NCBI GenBank assembly: GCA_963806685.1
Contig: CAWDZB010000006.1
Location: 186,001 to 250,000, forward strand
DNA length: 64,000 bases
Direction of reading: 5' to 3'
Origin: DDH964 sp963806685
Lineage (GTDB): Bacteria; Desulfobacterota; Desulfuromonadia; Desulfuromonadales; DDH964
Shown: positions 41,616-49,909 of the stretch, one piece after another
How the letters are laid out: the number at the start of each line of letters is the position of its first letter
How positions within the stretch are numbered: position 1 is the stretch's first letter
Notes under the pieces: generated by a model
Told to the model about the DNA's origin: nothing
Databases searched by the model: none
Seen by the model: only the letters and a program-made list of their open reading frames with translations
Made by a program: the position numbers and the translations under genes

Positions 41616-41720
41616 CTATTTCTTGACGAAGGAAACGGCTTTCTTGCAGGTGAGACATTTGCGGGGCTTGCAGCGCCCTTCCTTTTCAAACCCGCACTTG
41701 GTGCAGCTCCAGGCAGCCAG
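41616..41720 (-). CDS. RCKP-type rubredoxin-like small protein, probable CTG start
   Basis: A 34-residue zinc-ribbon/rubredoxin-like protein: WSCTKCGFEKEGRCKPRKC followed by LTCKK, i.e. two CxxC pairs (C6/C9 and C22/C25) and the RCKP motif known from small Geobacter-group proteins. No ATG, GTG or TTG precedes the conserved Trp in a suitable place, but CTG at 41720 stands 7 bases after a perfect AAGGAGG ribosome site, so I propose a CTG start. A TTGACA-N16-CAGAAT promoter lies about 65 bases upstream. Function unknown; metal binding is likely. Confidence 0.62.
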   Translation of the reverse strand: MAAWSCTKCGFEKEGRCKPRKCLTCKKAVSFVKK

Positions 41721-41782
41721 GGATCGACCTCCTTGGGATTGGGTCCCATCCCGCAGCCGGGAGACGGATAAATTTGGCCATG

Positions 41783-41810
41783 ATTCTGGCAAGCGGATCG
41801 AGCCTGTCAA
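41783..41810 (-). promoter_or_regulatory. sigma-70-type promoter for the rubredoxin-like gene
   Basis: Minus-strand TTGACA, 16-base spacer, CAGAAT. It would start transcription near 41776, about 56 bases before the proposed CTG start. The perfect -35 supports a real transcript from this strand. Confidence 0.5.
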
Positions 41811-41876
41811 GAATGCAGCGGACTGGCCATGACTGTGGTAAGATTTCGACATCAACCATCCCGTGCGGAGTTCTGC

Positions 41877-42413
41877 ATGCCTCCTTTGCGACGTCGTTTC
41901 CTTCCGCTGCTGGGCCTTGCGCTGCTGCTGATGCTCGGTGCCTGTTCCCACCCGCAGAATTCTCCGGAGATCCCGGAACAAACCACCTACTATATCGATG
42001 CCAATCTCGGTTTCGCCATCGAGCACCCCCAGGACTGGACACGCACCGTGCCTGCAACCGAACCCGATACCGTCGGCACGATCAGTTGGGCCCCCTTGAC
42101 GGGAACAGCGCCGGCCAGTCTGGCGGTGATTGCGATGACCCCCCAGCAGGCGGTAGGCGGTTTCGACCACATGCTGGAAATATTCACGGCCGACAAGCCG
42201 GACTTTACCGCTACGGTTCATGAGCCACTGGACATTCCCGGTGCCGCCGCTGAAAAGGTGGTCGGCCAAACGCCGGCGCAAGCCTTCGAGTTGATCCTGG
42301 TCACGGCCAGCCGCCACGCTTTCATCCTGGCCCTTTCCACCCCCCCCGGAAGCGTTGCCGACTACCAGGACCTGTTCGACAAGGTCGTCGACTCCTTCCG
42401 CATCATCCCCTGA
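41877..42413 (+). CDS. lipoprotein of unknown function (PsbP/DUF1795-like)
   Basis: A 178-residue predicted lipoprotein with signal MPPLRRRFLPLLGLALLLMLGAC, lipid Cys at residue 23. The mature part has the small alpha/beta appearance of DUF1795/PsbP-like proteins: YIDANLGFAIEHPQDWTRT near the start and DLFDKVVDSFRIIP at the end, both characteristic of that group. I chose the ATG at 41877, directly before the signal, although the frame is open from 41829. It stands divergently from the rubredoxin-like gene. Function not known. Confidence 0.75.
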   Translation: MPPLRRRFLPLLGLALLLMLGACSHPQNSPEIPEQTTYYIDANLGFAIEHPQDWTRTVPATEPDTVGTISWAPLTGTAPASLAVIAMTPQQAVGGFDHMLEIFTADKPDFTATVHEPLDIPGAAAEKVVGQTPAQAFELILVTASRHAFILALSTPPGSVADYQDLFDKVVDSFRIIP

Positions 42414-42472
42414 CGGTGGGCAACGGTCCACAACGGCCTCCCTCACACGCCTTTCCCCCGGCGCCCGGCCCA

Positions 42473-42481
42473 TGCTATATT
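42473..42481 (+). promoter_or_regulatory. extended -10 promoter of the HD-domain gene
   Basis: TG-C-TATATT on the plus strand, 77 bases before the proposed ATG of the HD-domain gene. No clear -35 is visible. Confidence 0.42.
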
Positions 42482-42557
42482 GGCGCCGATGGCCGCCCCT
42501 CTTCAGTCCGGCCCAGTTGCCTGTTCCTTCCTTCAAGATTCGGAGGCTTACCCGGTC

Positions 42558-43106
42558 ATGGAGCCGATTAAATTGATTGAAAAGTACTACCCCCAGGGTA
42601 GCCCGGCCCACCAGGCTCTCCTCCGCCACAGCCTGCGAGTCGCGGAACTCGCCACCCGTGTCGCCAGGCAACTGGCAACGGATACGGCGGTCGATGTGGC
42701 TTTCGTCGAGGAGGCCGCGCTGCTCCACGATATCGGCATTCTCCATACCGACGCTCCGGAAATCGGCTGTCACGGTTCCCTGCCCTACATTGCCCACGCC
42801 TACAAGGGATGGGAAATGCTCGAGGCCGAGGGGCTGCCCCGCCACGCCCTGGTCTGCGACCGTCATGTCGGCATCGGGCTGTCGGCCGCGGAGATTGTCG
42901 CCCGGAAGCTTCCCCTCCCCCACCGCGACATGCTCCCGATAACCATCGAGGAGCAGATCGTCACCTACGCCGATCTCTTCTTTTCCAAGAGTCCCAAGGA
43001 GCAGGACAGTCTTCGCCCGGTGGAAAAAGTGCGTCGCAAGCTGGCCGGGTACGGCCTCGAAAAACTGGCGGTTTTCGACGCTTGGCACGCCCGTTTCGGC
43101 CTTTGA
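42558..43106 (+). CDS. HD-domain phosphohydrolase family protein
   Basis: A 182-residue cytosolic HD protein. The metal site is built by H in LLRHSLRVAE, HD in ALLHDIGIL, a second H group in ALVCDRHVG, and D in VTYADLFF, the usual order for HD/TIGR00295-like hydrolases acting on nucleotides or phosphate esters. The ATG at 42558 (MEPIKLIEKYY) agrees with the family start; the frame is open from 42480. It precedes dedA on the same strand by about 50 bases, but dedA has its own promoter-like element. Confidence 0.85.
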   Translation: MEPIKLIEKYYPQGSPAHQALLRHSLRVAELATRVARQLATDTAVDVAFVEEAALLHDIGILHTDAPEIGCHGSLPYIAHAYKGWEMLEAEGLPRHALVCDRHVGIGLSAAEIVARKLPLPHRDMLPITIEEQIVTYADLFFSKSPKEQDSLRPVEKVRRKLAGYGLEKLAVFDAWHARFGL

Positions 43107-43127
43107 GGTTCGGGACCGAAAAGCGTC

Positions 43128-43136
43128 TGCTACAAT
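43128..43136 (+). promoter_or_regulatory. extended -10 promoter of dedA
   Basis: TG-C-TACAAT on the plus strand, 22 bases before the dedA ATG; the leader would be about 15 bases with ribosome site GGAGGCCGGGG. The -35 region is not clear. Confidence 0.45.
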
Positions 43137-43157
43137 GGCAGGAAACGGAGGCCGGGG

Positions 43158-43856
43158 ATGGAAGACTGGTTGCGCAACCTCTTTGCCTGGCTCCCCGACG
43201 GCTGGCGCTACAGCCTGCTGGTAGGGACGGTTGCCTATCTGGAATCGCTGCCGGTAATGGGCCTGCTCATCCCCGGCAGTACGCTGATTCTCTTCGCCGG
43301 CTTCCTGGCGCTGCACGGCAAGGGCGCCATTGTCTCGATCATGCTGGTTTCGATCGTCGGGGCGATTCTCGGCGATCTCTCGAGCTACGGCATGGGGGCG
43401 CGGGCCGGGGCGCCCCTGATGCAGTCCAGGCTGCTGCGCCAACGCCGGGCGCTGGTTCGCAAGGCGGAGCTCTTCTTCGCCGCCCATGGCGGCAAGAGTG
43501 TCATCTTCGCCCGCTTCGTCGGTCCGGTGCGGGGTTTAGTCCCCTTCATCGCCGGCTGCACACAGATGCGTCCTCTTCAAGTGGCCTGGTATATCCTGGT
43601 CAGCGGCATCCTCTGGGGGCTGGCCTATCCCGGCCTGGGTTATCTCGCCGGAGCGAGCTGGCAACGGGTGGAGCTGTGGAGCGGTCGGTTTTCCCTGTTC
43701 ATCGCCGCCGCCCTTGTCGTCACCGCGTTGGGGATCTGGGGGCGCAGGGTCATCACCAGCCGACGCGTGCGCGACGGGACGAAGGCGTTGCGCGACGGGG
43801 AAAATTCGCCTAAGATGCCTGCTTCCAAACCGCCTGCCAAGGACGATCCCCGATGA
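43158..43856 (+). CDS. DedA-family inner-membrane protein
   Basis: A 232-residue SNARE-associated/DedA (VTT) membrane protein. The early amphipathic region and re-entrant loop are visible as YLESLPVMGLLIPGSTLILFAG, followed by the conserved ARFVGPVRGLVPFIAG motif near residue 118, equivalent to the F/Y-x-x-R and G-x-x-x-V/I-P-x-x-A-G motif. Members are thought to move lipids, including undecaprenyl phosphate or phosphatidylethanolamine, across the membrane. Its stop overlaps the aguA ATG (ATGA). Confidence 0.88.
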   Translation: MEDWLRNLFAWLPDGWRYSLLVGTVAYLESLPVMGLLIPGSTLILFAGFLALHGKGAIVSIMLVSIVGAILGDLSSYGMGARAGAPLMQSRLLRQRRALVRKAELFFAAHGGKSVIFARFVGPVRGLVPFIAGCTQMRPLQVAWYILVSGILWGLAYPGLGYLAGASWQRVELWSGRFSLFIAAALVVTALGIWGRRVITSRRVRDGTKALRDGENSPKMPASKPPAKDDPR

Positions 43857-44884
43857 ATCTACGCCTGCCAGCCGAATGGGAGGAGCAGGACGGCATCCTG
43901 CTCGCCTGGCCCCACCTCGACACCGATTGGGCCCCCTGGCTTTATGAAGTGGAGCCGGTCTTCGTCGCCATCGCCGCCGCAGCCAGCGGTTTTGGCCGGG
44001 TGCTGATCGTCGCTCCCGAAGCCGGACTGATCCTCGCCCGCCTCGAGGCGGCCGGCGCGCAGATGGCGCGCATCCATCTGGAGCAGCTGCCGACCAACGA
44101 CACCTGGGCCCGGGATTTCGGCCCGCTCACCGTCTACGAGCAGGGGCGGCCGGTGCTCCTCGATTTCGGCTTCAACGGCTGGGGCCTGAAATTCGCGGCC
44201 GACCGCGATAACCAGGTCACCCGCCGATTGCTCGCCGCCGGGGTCTTCGCCGGGGTGGAGTGCCGCTGCCCGGGACTGGTTCTCGAGGGGGGAAGCATCG
44301 AGAGCGACGGCGCCGGCCTGCTGCTGACCACCGCCGAATGCCTGCTTGGCCCCAACCGCAATCCCCATCTCGATCGCGCGGGGGTGGAAGGGGAACTGAG
44401 GCGCTGGCTCGGTGCCAAGCGGGTCCTCTGGCTGGAGCACGGCAACCTGGCCGGCGACGACACCGACTCCCATATCGATACCCTGGCCCGGCTTTGCCCG
44501 GACAACACCATCGTCTACGTCAGCTGCCCGGATCCCGAGGACGAGCACCATGCCGGCATCGGCCGCATGGCTATCGAGTTGCAGCACCTGCGCACTGCCG
44601 CCGGCCAACCCTTTCGGCTGCTTGCCCTCCCCTGGCCCCAGGCCTGCTACGACGATGAGGGGCAACGGCTGCCGGCGACCTACGCCAACTTCCTGGTGCT
44701 CAACGGCGCTGTCCTGGTGCCCACCTATGCCGACCCGGCCGACGAGACCGCCCTGGCGGTCATCGCCCAGGCCTTCCCCGGCCGCGAAATCATCGGCATC
44801 GACTGCCGGTCGCTGATCCTCCAGCACGGGTCCCTTCACTGCGTGACCATGCAGCTGCCCAAGGGTGTGCTGGGTGCTGGATAA
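43853..44884 (+). CDS. aguA: agmatine deiminase
   Basis: Converts agmatine to N-carbamoylputrescine, polyamine pathway; 343 residues, GME/pentein fold. Catalytic residues are visible: WARDFGPL (Asp), LEGGSIESDG (Glu), DDTDSHIDTLAR (His) and the nucleophile Cys in GSLHCVTMQLPKG at residue 330. It starts on the dedA stop. The next gene, aguB, encodes the following step, so the two give putrescine from agmatine. Confidence 0.94.
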   Translation: MNLRLPAEWEEQDGILLAWPHLDTDWAPWLYEVEPVFVAIAAAASGFGRVLIVAPEAGLILARLEAAGAQMARIHLEQLPTNDTWARDFGPLTVYEQGRPVLLDFGFNGWGLKFAADRDNQVTRRLLAAGVFAGVECRCPGLVLEGGSIESDGAGLLLTTAECLLGPNRNPHLDRAGVEGELRRWLGAKRVLWLEHGNLAGDDTDSHIDTLARLCPDNTIVYVSCPDPEDEHHAGIGRMAIELQHLRTAAGQPFRLLALPWPQACYDDEGQRLPATYANFLVLNGAVLVPTYADPADETALAVIAQAFPGREIIGIDCRSLILQHGSLHCVTMQLPKGVLGAG

Positions 44885-44935
44885 CCCGGCCCTTTCTTTG
44901 ATCGTCACCGCAACAACGCAACGAGGTGGTGCAGA

Positions 44936-45820
44936 ATGCCCAGAGATCTGATTATCGGAATGGTCCAGCAGGCCTGCGGCGAGGACCGCCAGGCCAACAT
45001 CGAGCGCAGCATGGCCGGCATCCGCGAGGCCGCGGCCGCCGGGGCACAGCTGGTGGTGCTGCAGGAGCTTCATGCCGGGCGCTATTTCTGCCAGATCGAG
45101 TCGACCTCCCTTTTCGACCAGGCCGAGACCATTCCCGGCCCGGGCACGGAAGCCTTCGGCGCCCTGGCGAAGGAGCTGGAGGTAGTGATCGTCACCTCCC
45201 TTTTCGAGCGCCGCGCCCCGGGGCTTCACCACAATACCGCGGTGGTGCTGGAGAGGGACGGCTCGATCGCCGGTCGCTACCGCAAGATGCACATCCCCGA
45301 CGACCCCGGCTACTACGAAAAATTCTACTTCACCCCTGGCGACCTCGGCTTTGACCCGATCGACACCTCGGTCGGGCGGCTCGGGGTGCTGGTATGCTGG
45401 GACCAGTGGTATCCGGAAGCGGCCCGGCTGATGGCCCTGGCCGGGGCCGAACTGCTCATCTACCCGACCGCCATCGGCTACGACCCGCTCGACGACGATG
45501 CCGAGAAGCTGCGCCAGCGCGAGGCCTGGATCACCGTTCAACGTGGCCACGCGGTGGCCAACGGTCTGCCGCTGGTGGCGGTCAACCGGGTCGGCTTCGA
45601 GCCCGACCCGCAGGGGGGCGCCGGGGCGTTCTTCTGGGGCAACAGTTTCGTCGCCGGACCGCAGGGGGAATTCCTCGCCCGTGCCGCCGAAGAGGAGGAG
45701 GCGGTGCTGACCGTGGCCGTCGACCTGGGCCGCAGCGAAGCGGTGCGGCGCATCTGGCCCTTCCTGCGCGACCGGCGCATCGACGCCTACGGCGACCTTC
45801 TCAAGCGCTTCCGCGACTGA
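44936..45820 (+). CDS. aguB: N-carbamoylputrescine amidase
   Basis: Hydrolyses N-carbamoylputrescine to putrescine, CO2 and ammonia; 294 residues of the nitrilase superfamily. The triad is E44 (VLQELHAGRY), K117 (RYRKMHIPDD) and C154 (VLVCWDQWYPEAAR). GYYEKFYFTPGD is a further family signature. It follows aguA by 50 bases and precedes the acyltransferase gene by five. Together with aguA it completes agmatine use. Confidence 0.95.
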   Translation: MPRDLIIGMVQQACGEDRQANIERSMAGIREAAAAGAQLVVLQELHAGRYFCQIESTSLFDQAETIPGPGTEAFGALAKELEVVIVTSLFERRAPGLHHNTAVVLERDGSIAGRYRKMHIPDDPGYYEKFYFTPGDLGFDPIDTSVGRLGVLVCWDQWYPEAARLMALAGAELLIYPTAIGYDPLDDDAEKLRQREAWITVQRGHAVANGLPLVAVNRVGFEPDPQGGAGAFFWGNSFVAGPQGEFLARAAEEEEAVLTVAVDLGRSEAVRRIWPFLRDRRIDAYGDLLKRFRD

Positions 45821-45825
45821 CGACC

Positions 45826-46410
45826 ATGGATCCACCGGCTCTTGCGCCAAGCGCCCCGCAACGCGGCAACCGCCTGACCCGGGCTTTCGGCCTCCTCGGA
45901 CTGACCCTGTTGGGGTGGCGCTTTGCCGGGGCTTTCCCCGACCGGTCGAAGCTGGTCATCGTCGTCGCCCCCCATACCTCCAACTGGGACTTCGTCGTCG
46001 GCATCGCGCTGGTCTTTGCTACCGGCCTGGACGCCCACTGGCTCGGCAAGCACCACCTGTTTCAGGGGCCCTTGGGCCCGCTGGCGCGCTGGCTGGGTGG
46101 CATTCCGGTCGACCGCCGGCAACGCAACGACCTGGTGGAACAGACCACCGCGGCCTTTCATTCCCGAGACCGACTCTGGCTGGGCATCACCCCGGAAGGG
46201 ACCCGCAAAAAGGTGGAACGCTGGAAGAGCGGATTCTGGCACATTGCCAAGGCCGCCGGCGTACCGATTGTTCTTTGTTACCTAGATTTCCAAAAACGGG
46301 AGATCGGGGTCGGCCCGCTGATCGAACCGGGTGCGGATTACGAGGCCGATCTGGCGAGGATCCAGGCCTTCTACGCTACCGTCACCCCCTGCCATCCCGA
46401 AAAGTTCTGA
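45826..46410 (+). CDS. 1-acyl-sn-glycerol-3-phosphate acyltransferase-like protein
   Basis: A 194-residue PlsC-type acyltransferase. The catalytic H-x4-D motif is APHTSNWDF near residue 52, the substrate-binding motif is ITPEGTRKK near residue 120, and a hydrophobic segment occurs at residues 16-30. The HTSNWDF variant occurs in a small cytosolic/peripheral subgroup whose substrate is not settled. The ATG at 45826 lies 5 bases after the aguB stop; a longer frame beginning inside aguB is a shadow. Confidence 0.85.
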   Translation: MDPPALAPSAPQRGNRLTRAFGLLGLTLLGWRFAGAFPDRSKLVIVVAPHTSNWDFVVGIALVFATGLDAHWLGKHHLFQGPLGPLARWLGGIPVDRRQRNDLVEQTTAAFHSRDRLWLGITPEGTRKKVERWKSGFWHIAKAAGVPIVLCYLDFQKREIGVGPLIEPGADYEADLARIQAFYATVTPCHPEKF

Positions 46411-46429
46411 TCCGTACCTAGAGGAGAGA

Positions 46430-47089
46430 ATGATGGAAAAGACCCTCAGTCCCGTCGAGGTGCGGGTGCTTGGCGCCCTGATCGAAAAGGAACTGACCAC
46501 TCCCGAATACTACCCCCTCTCCCTCAACGCCCTGACCAATGCCTGCAACCAGAAATCGAACCGCGACCCGGTGCTGGTTCTCGAGGAGACTGAGGTCGTC
46601 CGCGCCCTCGACGGGCTGCGCTTCAAAGGGCTGGCGCTGCAATCGTCAGAGGGCGGCCGGGTTCCCAAGTACGCCCACTCGGCGACCGGCAAGCTGCACC
46701 TCGACCCGGCAGAACTGGCGGTTCTCTGCGAGCTGCTGTTGCGTGGCCCGCAGACCCTCGGCGAGTTGCGCAGCCGCTGCGAACGGATGCATCCTTTCGC
46801 TGACCTCGGCGCCGTCGAGACGGTCCTGAACGAACTGGCCGAGCGGCAGGAGGCGTTGGTGGCCAAGCTCCCCCGTCAGCCGGGACGCAAGGAAAACCGC
46901 TACGGCCAGCTCCTCGGCGGGCCTACCGAATTCGCGGCCGAGAGCGAACCTGTCGCCGAGCCGGCGACCCTCCAGGTGCGGGGCGAAAATCAGCGGCTGG
47001 CCACCCTGGAGGAGGAGGTCGCTCTCCTGCGGCAGGAACTGGCCGATCTGCGCGATGACTTCGCGGCATTTCGTCGCCAGTTCGAATAG
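46430..47089 (+). CDS. yceH: YceH/DUF480 family protein
   Basis: A 219-residue protein of two winged-helix repeats: LSPVEVRVLGALIEKELTTPEYYPLSLNAL with NQKSNRDPV, and LAVLCELLLRGPQTLGELRSRCERM, both hallmarks of the DUF480 family. The C-terminal 35 residues form a coiled coil (LEEEVALLRQELADLRDDFAAF). The ATG at 46430 has GAGGAGAGA ribosome site. Function unknown in the family; DNA or protein binding is inferred from the winged helices. Confidence 0.9.
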   Translation: MMEKTLSPVEVRVLGALIEKELTTPEYYPLSLNALTNACNQKSNRDPVLVLEETEVVRALDGLRFKGLALQSSEGGRVPKYAHSATGKLHLDPAELAVLCELLLRGPQTLGELRSRCERMHPFADLGAVETVLNELAERQEALVAKLPRQPGRKENRYGQLLGGPTEFAAESEPVAEPATLQVRGENQRLATLEEEVALLRQELADLRDDFAAFRRQFE

Positions 47090-47110
47090 GCTCCGTTTGC
47101 TTTCCTCAAA

Positions 47111-47148
47111 AACGTCGACGGCCGCCCGATTGGGCGGCCGTCGACGTT
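47111..47148. terminator. strong hairpin between convergent genes
   Basis: A perfect 17-bp stem (AACGTCGACGGCCGCCC and its complement) with GATT loop. On the minus strand it is followed by TTTTTG, making it a terminator for the mscS-like gene; on the plus strand it may also stop yceH transcripts. Confidence 0.85.
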
Positions 47149-47166
47149 CAGGGCCCCTGTTTATGC

Positions 47167-48237
47167 TCAGGGACTTTGCCGTTCCAGTTCGGCGCGAAGG
47201 CGCGGCAGGGCGTCGGGGTATTCGCGACGGATGAACTCGACCAGCTGTTCGCGCACCGCGCAGCGCAGATCCCAGCCTGTTCCCGAATCGGCGGAGCTGA
47301 CCAGCGCCCGCAGCTCCAAGGTCCGCTCGCCGGCCTTGGTCACCTGCAGGCCGACGGCCTTGCCGTCCCAGCGCCCATCGGCGGCCACGATCCGCTCCAG
47401 TTCGGCGCGCACCGCCGCCACCGGCACGGTGTAGTCGGTATAGAGATAGACCGTGCCGAGCAGGTCCGCCGAGGTCCGGGTCCAGTTCTGAAAGGGTTTT
47501 TCCAGAAAATAGGTGATCGGCACAATCAGCCGCCGCAGATCCCATATCCGCACCACCACGTAGGTCAGGGTGATCTCCTCGATGCGCCCCCATTCCCCCT
47601 CGACGATCACCACGTCGTCGAGGCGGATCGGCTGGGTGAGGGCGATCTGGATGCCCGCGATGAGGGTGGCGAGGCTGCGCTGGGCGGCAAAGCCGGCGAT
47701 CACCCCGGCGATGCCGGCCGATGCCAACAGGCTGACGCCGATTTGCCGCACCTTGTCGAAGGTCATCAGCATGCTCGCCGCGGCGATGAACAGGACGACG
47801 ACCAGGACGATCTTGACCAGCACATCGACCTGGGTGTGAACCTCCCGGGCCTTGAGATTGTCCCGGGTCTGCAGGTCGTAACGGCTCAGCACCAGTTCCT
47901 TGAGGCCAAAGGTGGTGGCGGCCAGAAACCAGGCCAATGCGACTATCAACGCCAGGCTGCAAAGATGCCGCAGCAGGGCGATAATTTCCGGGGGAAACAC
48001 CAGAGCCGGGAGGACTATCAGGACCCCGAGCAGTGGCAGCAGAAATTTGGCCGGGGGACGCCACCGGCGGACCAGGGCATGCTGCAGGGCCGTATCGGGG
48101 CGTGCCGCCAGGCGGAACAGCACCCGGAACAGCACAAAATAAACCAGCAGGCCGGCAACGATCGCCGCCACCAGAGCGGCCACCGACGCCGTCGCTCCCT
48201 CCCGGCCGAGCAGATGGGTGATTCCGGACCAGTCCAT
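47167..48237 (-). CDS. MscS-family mechanosensitive channel-like protein
   Basis: A 356-residue small-conductance channel homologue: four hydrophobic segments in the first 180 residues, then the TM3-like Gly/Ala-rich helix ASAGIAGVIAGFAAQRSLATLIAGIQIALTQPIRLDDVV and the beta domain (VEGEWGRIEEITLTYVVVRIWDLRRLIVPI). The C-terminal alpha/beta vestibule is shorter than in E. coli MscS. The ATG at 48237 has AAAGGAG upstream. A CTATACT element near 48305 resembles a sigma-S type -10, consistent with osmotic stress control. Confidence 0.88.
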   Translation of the reverse strand: MDWSGITHLLGREGATASVAALVAAIVAGLLVYFVLFRVLFRLAARPDTALQHALVRRWRPPAKFLLPLLGVLIVLPALVFPPEIIALLRHLCSLALIVALAWFLAATTFGLKELVLSRYDLQTRDNLKAREVHTQVDVLVKIVLVVVLFIAAASMLMTFDKVRQIGVSLLASAGIAGVIAGFAAQRSLATLIAGIQIALTQPIRLDDVVIVEGEWGRIEEITLTYVVVRIWDLRRLIVPITYFLEKPFQNWTRTSADLLGTVYLYTDYTVPVAAVRAELERIVAADGRWDGKAVGLQVTKAGERTLELRALVSSADSGTGWDLRCAVREQLVEFIRREYPDALPRLRAELERQSP

Positions 48238-48301
48238 GTAAGCTCCTTTGCTAACTTTATTAACATTAACCGTTGCCTAAAACCACACAAACGGCTTGCC
48301 C

Positions 48302-48308
48302 AGTATAG
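48302..48308 (-). promoter_or_regulatory. sigma-S-like -10 element for mscS-like gene
   Basis: CTATACT on the minus strand, about 65 bases before the ATG. It equals the core of the sigma-S -10 consensus; no -35 match is evident. Confidence 0.4.
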
Positions 48309-48357
48309 TTTAACCGGAGCCTGACGATATTCCCGACCCGGGCGTGGTCCATCTTAA

Positions 48358-48786
48358 AGCAGCGAGGCCGGCCTGCTGCTCGGCGCCCGGCACCAGACCG
48401 GGCCGCTGATCTGGGACCTGCCGGCGACGGGCAACCGCTTCATCCGCGACCTGGGTCTGGCGCTGTTCATGGCTGCCGTCGGCACCTCGGCAGGAGGTTC
48501 GTTCATCGCGACCCTCCACGAGCGCGGACTGGCGCTGCTCTTCTCCGGGGCGCTCGTCACCCTGTTGCCGGTCGCCGTCGGGGTTGCCATCGGCCTGTGG
48601 CTGCTGCGCATCCGATTTCTGCGCCTGCTCGGCGCCCTGGTCGGCGGCATGACCACCGCCTCGGGGCTGGCGGCTGCCGGCGCCTTGTCGCCAACCACCT
48701 ACGCAGCGGCAGCATGCGCCACCGTCTACCCCGCCGCCCTGATCGGCAAGATCCTCGCCGTCAAGATCCTGCTGCTCCTCCTTTAG
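48358..48786 (+). pseudogene. C-terminal remnant of an AspT/YidE-type transporter
   Basis: From 48358, directly after an in-frame TAA at 48355, an open frame of about 142 codons encodes the last third of an AspT/YidE-type antiporter: GLLLGARHQTGPLIWDLPATGNRFIRDLGLALFMAAVG, then ATLHERGLALL, and the terminal spans ending PAALIGKILAVKILLLLL. There is no start codon and the N-terminal and TrkA-like domains of the family are absent. It is thus most likely a deletion relic. An internal ATG at 48469 could yield 105 residues but no ribosome site was seen. Confidence 0.75.
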
Positions 48787-48963
48787 AGCCAGGATCGCCC
48801 CGGGTCCTGCGGATAAAAACGGAAACTGCTCAGCGGCAGTTGCATCATTCGGCCCTGCGATGGTAGTTAATGAAGACCCCGAGTGCACCGCGACCACGGA
48901 CGGCCGGAAGGGACCGGCCGTTCTGCCACCAGCGCCAGGTCGCGGCATTTTGCCGGACAAGCC

Positions 48964-49821
48964 ATGACCCGTTTTTCACCCCTGTTGCCAAAATTGCTGC
49001 GCATCCTGCTCCTGTCGGCATTGCTCTTCGCCTTCGCCGGCGGCTGCACACCACGGGCGCCTTACCCAGCCCCTTCCACGCTGCCGCCTGCGCCTTCATC
49101 CTCGCCAGCGGACGACCCGATCGCTGCGCTGCTGCCCGTCCCGACCGGTCCAGCCGCCACAACGGTACCGGCCCTGGAGGCAATGGGCTACAGTGTCCAG
49201 GTCGGGGCTTTTGCCAATCTCGACAATGCGGTTCGCCTGGAGCGCCAACTCGAAGCCCGCGGCATCGATGCCTACTACTTTCTCCACGACTCGGGTCTCT
49301 ACAAGGTCCGATTCGGCAACCACTCCAGCTACCAGGCGGCCCGTGCCGAGGCCCAGCAACTGAGGTCGCAGGGGTTGATCGGCGCCTACTTCATCGTCAT
49401 TCCAGAAGACTACCCCGCCGCCCGGCTTGCCGGAAGGAACCATGCCGAACTGCGCACTGAACTGGTAAAAACCGCCCGCCGCTTTATCGGCGTTCCCTAT
49501 CGCTGGGGAGGGACCGATGCCGAGGATGGGTTCGACTGCAGCGGCCTGACCCTGGTCTGTTACCGTCTCAACGGCCTCAATCTTCCCCGGGTCTCACGCA
49601 GCCAGTACCAGGCCGGCCGCCGCATCGCCCGAAACCAGTTGCAAAAGGGAGATCTGGTCTTCTTCGCCACCCACGGCGGTAACCGCGTCACCCACGTCGG
49701 ACTCTACATTGGCAACGGCAAGTTCATCCACGCGCCGCGGACCGGCAAGACGGTCCGCATTGCCAACCTGTCTTCCCCCTTTTTTGCCCGCACCTTCGTC
49801 GGCGGCCGCAGCTACCTGTGA
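48964..49821 (+). CDS. SPOR-NlpC/P60 lipoprotein (probable peptidoglycan hydrolase)
   Basis: A 285-residue predicted lipoprotein: signal with lipid Cys C28 (FAGGC), a Pro-rich linker, a SPOR domain at about residues 70-140 (YSVQVGAFANLDNAVRLERQL, YKVRFGNHSSYQAARAEAQ), and an NlpC/P60 domain with catalytic C192 (FDCSGL), H244 (THVGLYIG) and H256 (FIHAP). SPOR domains bind denuded glycan strands at division sites, and NlpC/P60 enzymes cut peptide links in murein. The ATG at 48964 precedes the signal; the frame is open from 48883. Confidence 0.92.
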   Translation: MTRFSPLLPKLLRILLLSALLFAFAGGCTPRAPYPAPSTLPPAPSSSPADDPIAALLPVPTGPAATTVPALEAMGYSVQVGAFANLDNAVRLERQLEARGIDAYYFLHDSGLYKVRFGNHSSYQAARAEAQQLRSQGLIGAYFIVIPEDYPAARLAGRNHAELRTELVKTARRFIGVPYRWGGTDAEDGFDCSGLTLVCYRLNGLNLPRVSRSQYQAGRRIARNQLQKGDLVFFATHGGNRVTHVGLYIGNGKFIHAPRTGKTVRIANLSSPFFARTFVGGRSYL

Positions 49822-49871
49822 CCAAGAGCAGCTGTGGTCGGTAACCGCCAGCGGAAACCGTCCCAATCGTG

Positions 49872-49878
49872 CTAGACT
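49872..49878 (+). promoter_or_regulatory. sigma-S-like -10 element for CsbD-like gene
   Basis: CTAGACT, one mismatch from CTATACT, on the plus strand about 32 bases before the ATG. Stress control would fit the CsbD family, but no -35 is obvious. Confidence 0.4.
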
Positions 49879-49909
49879 GCAAATGTACCCTTTAACAGGA
49901 GGTGTGACG

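Noticed and set aside
43859..45850. Minus-strand frame of about 660 codons
   Set aside because: Antisense to aguA and aguB, which have complete active sites.
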